From positions 29,829 through 93,828 of the forward strand of contig NZ_BJDS01000012.1 of the NCBI RefSeq assembly GCF_005405265.1: a DNA stretch of 64,000 nt. Direction: 5' to 3'. The DNA comes from Enterococcus songbeiensis (lineage in GTDB: Bacteria > Bacillota > Bacilli > Lactobacillales > Enterococcaceae). Shown piece by piece: positions 24,220-32,880 of the stretch (within the stretch, counting starts at the first letter, position 1; each line of letters begins with the position of its first letter). The notes below the pieces were generated by a model. That model saw only the letters and a list, made by a program, of their open reading frames with translations. It was not told where the DNA came from and searched no databases. The position numbers and the translations under genes are program-made.

Positions 24220-24765
24220 TTATTGGGCTACGATAACCATGCTTGGTCGCAAGACGCGGTCATGCAGCTTATATCCTTTTTGTAAAACTTCAACGATTGT
24301 ATCTGTTGCTACATCGTCACCGGCTGGAATCGTTTGAACGGCCTGATGAACATTAGGATCAAACATTTCACCAGCTGCGGGAATTTCTTCAATCCCTTCT
24401 TCTTTCAAAGCAAAACGAATTCCTTCTAGAACCATGTCGACACCTTTTTTCAAATTTGCACCTTGGTCATCGGATACTTCCGCCGCCATTGCACGTTCCA
24501 AATTATCGATTGCCGGCAAAAGTTTCTTCGCCAAATCTTGCGAACGATATTTTTGTAATTGTTCCCGTTCATTGCGATTTCGAGTGGTAATATTTGCGAT
24601 TTCCGCCCGCGCTCTCAAAAACTGATCTTCTAATTCATTGTTTTTTGCTTGCAACACTTCAAGTTCTGTCGGAGCTTCTGATTCAGTATCATCAGCTTCA
24701 ATTTCTTCAGTGATCGCTGCTTCAATTTCTGTTTCTAGTTCTTTTTCCAATTCTTTTTCAGACAC
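24220..24765 (-). CDS. grpE: Nucleotide exchange factor GrpE
   Basis: 181 residues: a Glu-rich N-terminal tail, a long coiled coil (about 40-90) and a C-terminal beta domain ([13 protein letters not shown]... [18 protein letters not shown]). Releases ADP from DnaK. Lies between hrcA and dnaK. Confidence 0.97.
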   Translation of the reverse strand: MSEKELEKELETEIEAAITEEIEADDTESEAPTELEVLQAKNNELEDQFLRARAEIANITTRNRNEREQLQKYRSQDLAKKLLPAIDNLERAMAAEVSDDQGANLKKGVDMVLEGIRFALKEEGIEEIPAAGEMFDPNVHQAVQTIPAGDDVATDTIVEVLQKGYKLHDRVLRPSMVIVAQ

Positions 24766-24812
24766 TTGACTAACTTCCTTTCTCTATTAGATTGTTTCGC
24801 TTTTTACTTTTA

Positions 24813-25853
24813 CTAACTAAACGAATCTAGTGATCGATAATAGTCAGCCAATTTTGATGCGAGTTCTTGACGAAAAACGTCAATCAACGCAAAAATTTTT
24901 GAATATTGCATACTCGTAGGACCCAAAAGCGCAATCGTGCCGCGGCCATGACCAGAAATATCATAACTTGCTTGGACTAAACTCATATTTTGCAGCAAGT
25001 CAATGCCAAGCTCATCACCAATTCGAATCTGGATGGTTCCATTTGGCGGAATCAATAGCTGATTCAACTCCTCGGGATCTTTCATAAAAGAATAAATCGT
25101 TTTGAACTGATCCACATCCGGCTTAGGACCGAAATCCAAAAGGTTCATCCGTCCGCCGACAAAGATTTTTTCTTCGAAAGCGTTACTCAGCAACGAATCA
25201 AATAGATCAAGAATCCCTTCAGTTGTTTGAAAATACTTATGCAAAATCATAGGAATTTCTGTTCGCAAGCGATGATATACCGTAATCAACGGTTCACCGA
25301 TCAATTTATCATTGATGATCCGCACCATTTTCTCTAAATCTTCTCCACTAATGGAGCGGGGAATCGTAAAGACCTGACTTTCAACGTTACCTTTATCTGT
25401 CACGATAATCGCAATGATTTGGCGATCGTTCAAGGGAACGATGCGAAAACCCGTTAAACGTCGTTCCTTCATATCTGGACCTAGTGAAAGTGCTGTGTAA
25501 CTGGTCAGACTGGATAGGATATCCGCAGACTGTTGGATGATTTCATTAATTTCATGAAACTCTCTACCAAAAGACTGTTGAATAAGTTGCATTTCTGATT
25601 TTTCGACTTTGTCCGGTCGTAAAAGATGATCAACATAATAACGATAGCCTGTCATCGAAGGAACTCGCCCGGAAGAAGAATGTGTTTTTTGAAGAAAGCC
25701 ATATTCTTCTAATGCCTTCATCTCGTTGCGAATCGTTGCAGAGCTTGCATCAATTCCTTCTTCCATCAGTTTTTTAGAACCGACTGGATGACCCGTTTGC
25801 GTGTAATTTTGAACAATGAGACGCAAAATATCCTGTTGCCGTTGTGTCAACAT
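24813..25853 (-). CDS. hrcA: Heat-inducible transcription repressor HrcA
   Basis: 346 residues with an N-terminal winged helix (MLTQRQQDILRLIV... SSATIRNEMKALEE) and a GAF-like C-terminal domain. Binds CIRCE operators and is folded by GroE. First gene of its own operon; two CIRCE elements lie 17-125 bases upstream. Confidence 0.97.
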   Translation of the reverse strand: MLTQRQQDILRLIVQNYTQTGHPVGSKKLMEEGIDASSATIRNEMKALEEYGFLQKTHSSSGRVPSMTGYRYYVDHLLRPDKVEKSEMQLIQQSFGREFHEINEIIQQSADILSSLTSYTALSLGPDMKERRLTGFRIVPLNDRQIIAIIVTDKGNVESQVFTIPRSISGEDLEKMVRIINDKLIGEPLITVYHRLRTEIPMILHKYFQTTEGILDLFDSLLSNAFEEKIFVGGRMNLLDFGPKPDVDQFKTIYSFMKDPEELNQLLIPPNGTIQIRIGDELGIDLLQNMSLVQASYDISGHGRGTIALLGPTSMQYSKIFALIDVFRQELASKLADYYRSLDSFS

Positions 25854-25869
25854 AATCTATCACCTCTCA

Positions 25870-25896
25870 TTAGCACTCTTTACTTATAAGTGCTAA
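25870..25896. promoter_or_regulatory. CIRCE operator, proximal copy
   Basis: TTAGCACTC - 9 bases - AAGTGCTAA; matches the CIRCE consensus with one changed base (A for G in the right arm). Lies 17 bases upstream of the hrcA start, downstream of the promoter. Confidence 0.93.
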
Positions 25897-25906
25897 TACG
25901 AGTATA

Positions 25907-25934
25907 AATATACCACACTCCACTTATTTGTCAA
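25907..25934 (-). promoter_or_regulatory. SigA promoter of hrcA-grpE-dnaK
   Basis: Minus strand TTGACA (25934-25929), 16-base spacer, TATATT (25912-25907). It sits exactly between the two CIRCE elements. Confidence 0.88.
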
Positions 25935-25951
25935 GAATTTTTCACCACTTT

Positions 25952-25978
25952 TTAGCACTCTATCATGCCGAGTGCTAA
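25952..25978. promoter_or_regulatory. CIRCE operator, distal copy (perfect)
   Basis: TTAGCACTC - 9 bases - GAGTGCTAA, a perfect CIRCE. Located upstream of the -35, so HrcA can bind on both sides of the promoter. Confidence 0.96.
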
Positions 25979-26002
25979 TTATTTTAGAAAAATTTAAAAA
26001 GA

Positions 26003-26026
26003 AAAAAGAGTCCTAGTTAGAACTCT
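26003..26026 (-). terminator. Terminator overlapping the hemW stop
   Basis: Minus strand AAGAGT / ACTCTT stem around the TAG stop (26015-26013), followed by T6. Short stem but well placed. Confidence 0.6.
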
Positions 26027-27185
26027 TCAATAAAAACTTTTCAAATACTTCATTACCGATAAATAACCCAGTTTTTGTCAAACGGACGGTATCCTTTTCT
26101 TCCAGCAGCCAACCTTTTTCTTTCAGCTCCGGCAACACTGATCCATAAATATCATGAAAATCGACATTAAATTTTTGGCGGAAGTTTTGCTTGGAAATAC
26201 CTTCCAGTTTTCTTAGACCTAAAAATAATTCCTCTTCCATCTGATTTTCCTTTGTTAAAAATTCTTCTTCATAAATAGGAAGCTTTCCCTTTCGCAAAGG
26301 TTCCAAATAATGTTGGATTGGTCCATAATTTTTGTATCTGCGATTACCCAAGTAGCCGCTAGCTCCCGCACCAAACCCAAAATAATTTTCGTTGTTCCAA
26401 TAAACCAGATTATGCTGAGATTCTTTTCCAGACTCAGCAAAGTTACTGATCTCGTATTGATGACGTCCGCGTTTTTCCATTTGTTCGATTGCTTCTTCAA
26501 ACATTTGACTTTCAACTTCTTGATCCGGCAATTCGATTCTTCCTTGCCGCACCCAATTCATGAACATGGTTTTATTTTCCAAAATTAAGGAATACAAAGA
26601 ATAGTGAGGTAAATCAAAATCCAATGCTCGATGTAACGTATCTCTGAAACTTTCCAATGTTTGTCCCGGTAACGCATAGATTAAATCGATAGACACATTA
26701 TCAAACTGCTCTTTTTTTAACAAGTCAATCGTTTGGTAAACATCAGCTGCCGAGTGCTTACGACCAATTTTTTTTAATAATTGGTCATCAAATGTTTGGA
26801 CGCCCATTGATAAACGACCAATTCCGTAATTTTTCATAACCCGCAATTTATCCTGAGTCAGATCGCCCGGATTGGCTTCAATAGTGAATTCTTTTACCTT
26901 CTCCATCGGAAACAAGTCCGTGACGCCTTGCAACAATCGATCCAATTGCTTTGCGGATAAAGAAGTTGGCGTTCCTCCACCAATGTAGATTGTTTTTGAC
27001 TCTTCCGTTTTTTGTTGCTCCAATGTCAATTGGATTTCCTTCAACAGCATTTCGATGTATTCATCGACTGGCTGCCCTTCCAGGAATACCTTATTAAAGT
27101 CACAGTAATAACAGATATGTTCACAAAATGGGATGTGAATGTAGGCTGAAATGCTGGTATTACCTGGTTTATCTATATTTTTCAT
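26013..27185 (-). CDS. hemW: Radical SAM heme chaperone HemW (HemN-like)
   Basis: 390 residues. The radical-SAM cluster motif is C21-x3-C25-x2-C28 followed by F30 (CEHICYYCDF), with the GGGTPTSL SAM-binding segment about 50 residues on and a C-terminal HemN domain. HemW inserts heme into respiratory proteins in other bacteria; it lacks coproporphyrinogen oxidase activity despite old annotations. I chose the ATG at 27185 behind AGAGG; an in-frame TTG six codons upstream is less likely. Located next to hrcA, a common Firmicute arrangement. Enterococci do not make heme but can use it. Confidence 0.92.
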   Translation of the reverse strand: MKNIDKPGNTSISAYIHIPFCEHICYYCDFNKVFLEGQPVDEYIEMLLKEIQLTLEQQKTEESKTIYIGGGTPTSLSAKQLDRLLQGVTDLFPMEKVKEFTIEANPGDLTQDKLRVMKNYGIGRLSMGVQTFDDQLLKKIGRKHSAADVYQTIDLLKKEQFDNVSIDLIYALPGQTLESFRDTLHRALDFDLPHYSLYSLILENKTMFMNWVRQGRIELPDQEVESQMFEEAIEQMEKRGRHQYEISNFAESGKESQHNLVYWNNENYFGFGAGASGYLGNRRYKNYGPIQHYLEPLRKGKLPIYEEEFLTKENQMEEELFLGLRKLEGISKQNFRQKFNVDFHDIYGSVLPELKEKGWLLEEKDTVRLTKTGLFIGNEVFEKFLLKSSN

Positions 27186-27404
27186 TTTGTTATTTCCTCT
27201 CAAAAGGCCTGTCCGCTTCTTTAATACCTTTCATTTAGCTATAAATTGAAGCGTTGCACTTCATTCTATCATAGGCTATAAAAACTTAACATATTCTTTT
27301 CAAGAGCAATTACTAAATGAAGTTACGATAAAGCAACTTTTATTGAGGAAAATACTTATTTCTTCTATACTAGTAAGTTTATTTACACCACCAAAACTCG
27401 TAAG

Positions 27405-28157
27405 TTACCCCTCTGTCAATCTCTCATATTTTCTCAGGGTCAAAGGAACAAAAAGTAATAATAAAAGACCTAACCAAATCAGTGCGGTCTGGAGATTGTG
27501 GATTATTAACTCATTCATTAACAAACCTCGAATTGATTCTGTAATTGGAGTGAAAGGAGAAATTTCTGCTAACCGGCGTAAAAATTTTGGTAATGTTTCT
27601 AATGGGACAAACCCGCTACTCAAATAGGGCATAAACAGCAAAATCATCGGAAAAGCTGCCGCTGCTTCCGTTCCAACAGTGAGCCCAACAAAAAAGCTGA
27701 TCCAGATCAGTACTGCCGCAAATAACAGCACAAAGAATAGCAAGAAAAAACCAGTTAAAAAAGTAATCTGAGTGCTAAATCCAAGCAAGATGCCCACTAT
27801 GACCACTAGAAATACGGCAATAAGATTTTTTAGAAGATTAATGGTTAGTTCCCCCCATAAAACCGAAGATTGGGTAATATTCATTGTTTTGAAGCGATTC
27901 AAAATCCCTCTTTGTTTCATCGTAGACATGGCAACCGCCGCTCCTGCCGATACTTGCCCGATTCCTAAAACAATGATTCCGGGCAAGATATAATCGATAT
28001 AATTCCCACTACGGTCAATTGCACCTCCAAAAATAAAAACAAAGGACAATAAAATCAGAACAGGCAAAAAAATTGTAGTAATCAACCCATCCAAATTACG
28101 GGAATTGAGCTTCCAGCTTCTCCTACTCATAACCGTCAAATCATGAAACCATTGCAT
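27405..28157 (-). CDS. ABC-2 type exporter permease (DrrB-like)
   Basis: 250 residues with six predicted membrane helices, ABC2_membrane family; the FLPVLILLSFVFIFGG first helix and the PFTPITESIRGLL segment near the C-terminus are typical of daunorubicin/multidrug exporter permeases. It overlaps its ATPase gene by 17 bases. Last gene of tetR-ATPase-permease; substrate unknown. Confidence 0.9.
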   Translation of the reverse strand: MQWFHDLTVMSRRSWKLNSRNLDGLITTIFLPVLILLSFVFIFGGAIDRSGNYIDYILPGIIVLGIGQVSAGAAVAMSTMKQRGILNRFKTMNITQSSVLWGELTINLLKNLIAVFLVVIVGILLGFSTQITFLTGFFLLFFVLLFAAVLIWISFFVGLTVGTEAAAAFPMILLFMPYLSSGFVPLETLPKFLRRLAEISPFTPITESIRGLLMNELIIHNLQTALIWLGLLLLLFVPLTLRKYERLTEG

Positions 28158-29040
28158 GGCTGCTACCTCCTTTAGTTACTTCCAAATAAACATCTTCCAA
28201 CGTTGGTTCCAATAATTGAACATCACTTACCACAATTTCATGGTCTGCTAATTTTGAAAACAATGAAGTCAATTTTTGAACTTTTTCTACTGCCAAAATC
28301 TCTAACTTATTTTCTGGTAAGAGAGCGATTTTTTCTCCGATTAAAACCAATTGTGCTTTTTGGAAGTCCTTTTCGTTTGAAAACTGTAAATGAATCTTAC
28401 TTTCTGGCAATTGCTTTTTAAGTGTTTGAATCGATCCATCAGCAATAATTTTTCCTTGACTCATGATTGTCACATAGTCAGCCAATATCTCAGCTTCTTC
28501 CAAATACTGAGTGGTAAGAAAAATCGTCATTCCCGATTTTTTTGCCAAATCAGCAATCAGTTTCCAAATTTTCCGACGATTTGCAGGATCGATTCCAGTC
28601 GTTGGCTCGTCCAAAAACAACACTTTTGGATCTCCCAAAAGACTTGCTGCAATATCCAATCGGCGTTTCATCCCGCCAGAATACTGACTGACTTTTCTAT
28701 CAGCAGCTTGTTCCAATTGAAATTGTTTTAATAGTTCCATAGCTTTTTTTCTCGCTGTCTTCTTCGGTAACGAATGGAGTTGCCCAAGAATTTCTAGATT
28801 TTCCCGCCCAGTCAGTTCTTCATCCAGTGCTGCAAATTGTCCTGTCACACTGATTTGACTGCGGATTTCCTTTCGTGAAGCCTTGATTCCTTCGTAAAAA
28901 ATTTCTCCTGCTGTTGGTTTTAACAAACCGGTAAGCAAATGAATCGTGGTCGTTTTTCCCGCCCCATTTTCTCCTAATAACGCAAAGATCTTACCAGTAG
29001 CCACCTGAAAATTAATTGCGTCCACTGACAAAAAATTCAT
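28141..29040 (-). CDS. ABC exporter ATPase (DrrA-like), short N-terminus
   Basis: 299 residues. Walker A GENGAGKT is at about 24-31, signature YSGGMKRR, Walker B VLFLDEPTTGID, then the C-terminal domain of DrrA-type ATPases. Normally about 40 residues precede the P-loop; here only about 23 do, so the first strand and its A-loop aromatic residue are missing. In this frame a TAG stands directly before the ATG (two codons upstream), so no longer in-frame start exists, and no clear SD is seen. Translation may be coupled to the tetR stop 7 bases upstream. Otherwise intact. Confidence 0.88.
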   Translation of the reverse strand: MNFLSVDAINFQVATGKIFALLGENGAGKTTTIHLLTGLLKPTAGEIFYEGIKASRKEIRSQISVTGQFAALDEELTGRENLEILGQLHSLPKKTARKKAMELLKQFQLEQAADRKVSQYSGGMKRRLDIAASLLGDPKVLFLDEPTTGIDPANRRKIWKLIADLAKKSGMTIFLTTQYLEEAEILADYVTIMSQGKIIADGSIQTLKKQLPESKIHLQFSNEKDFQKAQLVLIGEKIALLPENKLEILAVEKVQKLTSLFSKLADHEIVVSDVQLLEPTLEDVYLEVTKGGSSHAMVS

Positions 29041-29047
29041 AGGCTAT

Positions 29048-29650
29048 TTATTTTTGCAATAAAAAACTTAAAAAGATGCTGATATCCGGTAATTGATAGT
29101 CCTCTTCAAAAATCGTTGCCATTAGTCCTACTCCCTGAGCGCTACTGATAAAAAACATCGCCAACATTTGCGGATCACTAGCAACAAATTGCTTTTTTTC
29201 CTGACCACGAATAATCAATTGTTTCAATGCCGCAATTAGCTCCTTATCCATCGCAATCAATTCCTTCAAGCCGTTATTCGGTTCTGTATTGGGGAAAATC
29301 GATTGCGTAACCAATAAAAATAAATCACTTGTGGTTCGATCCACCGCGATTCCTTTCAACATTTCCTCTGTTGCCCCCGTTAAAATACTTCGTGGATCAC
29401 CTTCTGCTTGAAACAGGTGTTTCAAATTTCTTAAGCCCTCAATGGCTTCACTCATTATGGCATCGAACAAGGCCTGCTTGGAAGGAAAATAACGATATGC
29501 CAACCCTGTGCTGACACCTGCCTCTTCGGCAATTGCCTGCATTGTCGTATTCGCAAAAGAATGTTTTGCAAATAAAGTAACCGCGGCATAGCGAATTTTA
29601 TCTCTCGTTTGTTTTCGCATCGCTTCAAAGCGCTCTGTTTGTTTACTCAC
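29048..29650 (-). CDS. TetR family transcriptional repressor
   Basis: 200 residues; N-terminal TetR helix-turn-helix (TMQAIAEEAGVSTGLAYRYFPSKQALFDAI, near 35-65) and an all-helical ligand domain. GTG start behind a G-rich AGGGGGG site. First gene of the exporter operon, so it probably represses itself and the exporter and is released by the exported compound. Confidence 0.92.
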   Translation of the reverse strand: MSKQTERFEAMRKQTRDKIRYAAVTLFAKHSFANTTMQAIAEEAGVSTGLAYRYFPSKQALFDAIMSEAIEGLRNLKHLFQAEGDPRSILTGATEEMLKGIAVDRTTSDLFLLVTQSIFPNTEPNNGLKELIAMDKELIAALKQLIIRGQEKKQFVASDPQMLAMFFISSAQGVGLMATIFEEDYQLPDISIFLSFLLQK

Positions 29651-29680
29651 GAAATTCCCCCCTGTTCTTTTTTATTCGAT

Positions 29681-29717
29681 ATAAATTTATTATAAGAGAC
29701 TTTGTGAGAGAATTCAA
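29681..29717 (-). promoter_or_regulatory. Promoter and possible operator of the tetR-exporter operon
   Basis: Minus strand TTGAAT (29717-29712), 17-base spacer, TATAAT (29694-29689). A 10-bp palindrome ATAAATTTAT (29681-29690) abuts the -10 and could be part of the TetR site. Confidence 0.65.
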
Positions 29718-29945
29718 TTTGCGGAGAGTTGCTCCCTTAATCTGCAAACGTTTCCTCTTATTACTGCTTTTTCTAAAACGTCACAAAGACTGACTGGACA
29801 ATAATTTTGCTGATCAGCCCTAGGTTTAGCCCGCGGCGTCCTAATAGCTTTTTAAAATATGGGCTGCATTTTCTGCCGTTTCGCCGAAGAGAAAATCAAT
29901 CACATTCTCATGATTGAAATGTGTATCCGCAATAAAATATTTCAC
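29714..29945 (-). pseudogene. Decayed metallophosphoesterase remnant
   Basis: A GTG at 29945 behind GGAG opens VKYFIADTHFNHENVIDF, the start of a calcineurin-like phosphoesterase with the DxH metal motif (DTH), but a stop comes after 34 codons (29841). In another frame, after that stop, an open stretch (NYCPVSLCDVLEKA, ending TGA at 29716-29714) resembles the C-terminus such enzymes carry. Reading: a ~150-180 residue enzyme reduced by internal deletion and frameshift. It starts 12 bases after the merR stop. Family call rests on the short motif; the C-terminal part is less certain. Confidence 0.55.
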
Positions 29946-29957
29946 TCCGCTTTCTCC

Positions 29958-30320
29958 TCAGCGCATCTCACTTTGTAAGTCTGTATAATTAGTGATTTTC
30001 CCTTCCAGACGCTCTAAAGTTTCTCCCATTTCTTGGTATTTCTTTTTTAATTGCTCTCTTTCTTCAATCAAAATTTGTTTTCTGGCTTCTAGCGTTGCAG
30101 CTCCCTGTTGATAAAGTGTTGTATATTCAATCAAAGATTCCACCGTCAATCCAGCACTGCGCATGCATTTGATGAAATCAATCCATTGCAAATCTTCTTC
30201 TGAATAGTTCCGAACCCCGCCGTTTTTACGAGTGATTGGAGGAATTAAACCAATTCGCTCATAGTATCTGAGAGTGACTGGTGTTAATGCCATTTTTTCT
30301 GCTACTTTGGAAATGTTCAT
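29958..30320 (-). CDS. MerR family transcriptional regulator
   Basis: 120 residues: MerR winged helix at the N-terminus (ISKVAEKMALTPVTLRYYERIGLIPP) and a dimerisation coiled coil (about 75-115). No C-terminal metal-binding cysteines, so it is not a metal sensor of the MerR/CueR kind; resembles small AdhR/NmlR-like members. Its own promoter carries a MerR-type dyad. The only gene behind it in the operon is a decayed phosphoesterase. Confidence 0.92.
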   Translation of the reverse strand: MNISKVAEKMALTPVTLRYYERIGLIPPITRKNGGVRNYSEEDLQWIDFIKCMRSAGLTVESLIEYTTLYQQGAATLEARKQILIEEREQLKKKYQEMGETLERLEGKITNYTDLQSEMR

Positions 30321-30382
30321 TTTTTGTCTCCTTGCTTTTTGTCTTTACACTATTTATCATTCATCGCATTCAATACATCAAC

Positions 30383-30411
30383 TTTATAACTTGAACTCCA
30401 GGTTAAGTCAA
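30383..30411 (-). promoter_or_regulatory. MerR-type operator-promoter of the merR gene
   Basis: Minus strand TTGACT (30411-30406), 17-base spacer, TATAAA (30388-30383). The spacer is filled by the dyad ACTTAACCTGGAGTTCAAGT (30408-30389), the arrangement by which MerR proteins twist their own promoters. Confidence 0.7.
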
Positions 30412-30436
30412 ACAGAACTTTTTTGCAATGCTTTGC

Positions 30437-30477
30437 GAAAAAAAACGACGATCAACAGGATTTCCTGCTAATCGTCC
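30437..30477 (-). terminator. Terminator of cysK
   Basis: Nested stems GACGAT / ATCGTC (30447-30452, 30471-30476) and CAGGA / TCCTG, with seven or more T on the minus strand after the hairpin. Confidence 0.8.
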
Positions 30478-30488
30478 TTTGATTCAAC

Positions 30489-31421
30489 TTATTCGTCTGC
30501 AAAATCATAGAGAACTGTCGAAAGATAGCGTTCGCCGTTATCAGCAACAATTGCTGCGACTTTCTTGCCGGCACCTAATTTTTTAGCCACTTCAATTGCA
30601 CCGTAAATAGCTGCCCCTGCAGAAATTCCGACAAGAATCCCTTCTTGTGTTCCAACTTTCCGCGCAGTTTCCAAGGCGTTTTCACTAGATACAGGTAATA
30701 CTTCTTGGTAGCTTTCTTCATTTAAAACTTTTGGCACAAAGCCGGTAGAAATCCCTTGAATTTTATGAGGACCCGCTTTGCCGCCAGATAAAACAGCAGA
30801 TTCGGCCGCTTCCACCGCATAAACACGAACATTTGGCAAAGTTTCCTTCAAACTTTTGGCAACACCGGTAATCGTCCCACCAGTTCCAACGCCGGCAACA
30901 AACGCATCGAGTCCTGTTTCGGCGAATGCTGCAGCAAGTTCCTTACCAGTTGTTTGATAATGAATTTCTGGATTGGCTTCATTTTCAAATTGCAAAGGCA
31001 AAAACCAACCGTTTTCTTCTGCCAACTCTTTAGCCTTGGCAATCGCTCCGTTAATCCCTTCACTACCTGGTGTCAAAACTAATTTTGCACCGTATGCTTG
31101 GATCAATTTCCGACGTTCAATTGAGAAGGTTTCCGGTAAAACGATGACAACGTTATACCCTTTTGCCGCACCAACGAAGGATAAGCCAACGCCTGTATTG
31201 CCGGAAGTCGGTTCAACGATTGTTCCTCCGGGTTTTAATTTCCCCTCTTTTTCTGCTTTTTCGATCATTGCAAGGGCGATTCGATCCTTGACTGAACCAG
31301 CTGGGTTATAAAATTCTAGTTTAACATAGACATCTGCAGCACCTTCTGGAACGATTCGATTTAGTTTTACGACAGGTGTATCTCCGGTCAATTCTAAGAT
31401 ATTTTCAACGATTTTTGCCAT
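30489..31421 (-). CDS. cysK: Cysteine synthase A (O-acetylserine sulfhydrylase)
   Basis: 310 residues; PLP-dependent synthesis of L-cysteine from O-acetylserine and sulfide. PLP lysine is in SVKDR (K45), phosphate-binding PTSGNTG near 70, and GTGGTITG near 178. I placed the start at the ATG of MAKIVENI (31421), nine bases after GGAG; the longer frame upstream runs into the T-box leader and is not coding. Expression is controlled by the T-box upstream. Confidence 0.95.
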   Translation of the reverse strand: MAKIVENILELTGDTPVVKLNRIVPEGAADVYVKLEFYNPAGSVKDRIALAMIEKAEKEGKLKPGGTIVEPTSGNTGVGLSFVGAAKGYNVVIVLPETFSIERRKLIQAYGAKLVLTPGSEGINGAIAKAKELAEENGWFLPLQFENEANPEIHYQTTGKELAAAFAETGLDAFVAGVGTGGTITGVAKSLKETLPNVRVYAVEAAESAVLSGGKAGPHKIQGISTGFVPKVLNEESYQEVLPVSSENALETARKVGTQEGILVGISAGAAIYGAIEVAKKLGAGKKVAAIVADNGERYLSTVLYDFADE

Positions 31422-31759
31422 TTGCATTCTCTCCTTTTTATCAGTACAACCGCTGTTCCTACAAAATAAAAAAACATCCTTCCATAAAAAGAAAGGACGA
31501 TTGTCTCGTGTGACCACCTTTGTTCGCTGACTCTTCACAAAGTCAGCCTCCATAAGTATCTCAAAAAATTCAAACGAAATACTTGCGCGTATCTAACGGA
31601 CGCTTTCCGTCGGCAGTTCGTTATTACTTGCTGTCGATTGCTCCAAGACCATTTTCCAAAGTTTCCCGCTGCTTATTCTCATTCTCCTAAGCTCTCTGTA
31701 AGTGTTCCGCTTTGTACTTATCTTTTCATGGCATTTCTTATTTTGTTGTTGTAATCATA
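31422..31759 (-). promoter_or_regulatory. T-box leader of cysK with promoter (probably Cys-specific)
   Basis: Promoter TTGAAT (31782-31777) - 17 - TATGAT (31759-31754). The leader contains a stem III (GCTGACT / AGTCAGC), the T-box bulge AAGGTGGTCACACGAG (31520-31505) and an intrinsic terminator TCCTTTC / GGAAGGA plus T7 near 31505-31469. A TGC in GAACTGCC (31615-31613) is a plausible cysteine specifier, but I did not fold stem I. Uncharged tRNA-Cys would favour the antiterminator and turn on cysteine synthesis. Confidence 0.88.
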
Positions 31760-31831
31760 GCGCAGAGAGTAGATTAATTCAATCTTTCACATGATAAGAA
31801 ATAAAGCGGTGTGATAAATTTTTGTTATCAT

Positions 31832-31866
31832 TAAAAAAAGAATCGGAGTAATTATCCTCCGATTCT
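31832..31866 (-). terminator. Terminator of ribF
   Basis: Perfect stem AGAATCGGAG (31839-31848) / CTCCGATTCT (31857-31866) with T7 on the minus strand. Confidence 0.9.
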
Positions 31867-31872
31867 GGTTTC

Positions 31873-32814
31873 TTATTTTTTAAAATATGCACGTGTTGCC
31901 GCTTCGTCTGCATGCAGTTGTTCGATCAGAGCTTCTGCCCCATCAAAAGCAACCTGTCCCCGTAACAGATGTAGCCAGCGGACACTGACCTGTTCCCCAT
32001 AGATATCTTGATGAAAATCCAAAATATAGACTTCAACTGTTAATTCTCGTCCTTTGCCGAAGGTATCGTTATGGCCAATTGATCCCATTGCCGGATACCA
32101 ACGATCGCCCACCTTCAATTCAGACACATAGACGCCTTCTTCGGGCAAACGGACAGTAGATTTGAACTTGATATTGGCTGTAGGAAATCCTAAAGTGCGT
32201 CCACGAGCATCCCCGTGCACGACTGTCCCTTCGATTTCATATGGATAGCCCAATAGTTTATTGACTTCATCCATATTTCCTTCTTCCAACAATTGACGAA
32301 TACGAGTAGAACTGATTTTTTCTCCATCCTCAGTTTCTTTTGCTACTGTGACTACCTCAAAACGATTTTTAGCATATTCAGGAAGATGGGCTACATCAGC
32401 GATATCTCTCGGACCATAGGTATAATCAAAGCCGCTGACAGCAAATTTTCCATGAAGACCCACAATATATTGATCCACAAAGTCTTGTGGCTTTAATCCT
32501 GCAAACGCCGAAGTAAAATCAATCACATATAAATAATCGACGCCTAGATCAGCCATGATTCGTTCTTTTTGCGAAAGGCTAGTTAGGTAATGCATTTCAG
32601 CTGGATCGACCTTTTGGAAAACAATGGAAGGATGTTGATTAAATGTCATCACAGCTAACTTTAATCCTTGCTCCTCAGCGATTTTTTTTCCTTTCCGAAT
32701 AACTTTCTGATGTCCTTTATGTACCCCATCAAAAAAGCCCAGAACTAAAACGACATCCCCTTCTGGAATTTGCTCTTTTGTATAAGGATGTCTAATCGTT
32801 ATTATTTTCATCAA
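31873..32814 (-). CDS. ribF: Bifunctional riboflavin kinase / FAD synthetase
   Basis: 313 residues: N-terminal FAD synthetase (nucleotidyl transferase motif GFFDGVHKGHQ near 28; ISSTRIRQLL) and C-terminal flavokinase (GRTLGFPTAN). Converts riboflavin to FMN and FAD. Follows truB by 66 bases as in most Firmicutes. Start may be Met1 or Met2. Confidence 0.96.
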   Translation of the reverse strand: MMKIITIRHPYTKEQIPEGDVVLVLGFFDGVHKGHQKVIRKGKKIAEEQGLKLAVMTFNQHPSIVFQKVDPAEMHYLTSLSQKERIMADLGVDYLYVIDFTSAFAGLKPQDFVDQYIVGLHGKFAVSGFDYTYGPRDIADVAHLPEYAKNRFEVVTVAKETEDGEKISSTRIRQLLEEGNMDEVNKLLGYPYEIEGTVVHGDARGRTLGFPTANIKFKSTVRLPEEGVYVSELKVGDRWYPAMGSIGHNDTFGKGRELTVEVYILDFHQDIYGEQVSVRWLHLLRGQVAFDGAEALIEQLHADEAATRAYFKK

Positions 32815-32880
32815 AATTCTCCGTTCATAATTAAGGTAACAAATTTACTACACAGAACCTATCAAGTAATCCTCCATCTA

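Noticed and set aside
31422..31553. 44-codon N-terminal extension of cysK
   Set aside because: Runs through the T-box and terminator of the leader and has no homology; start placed at 31421.
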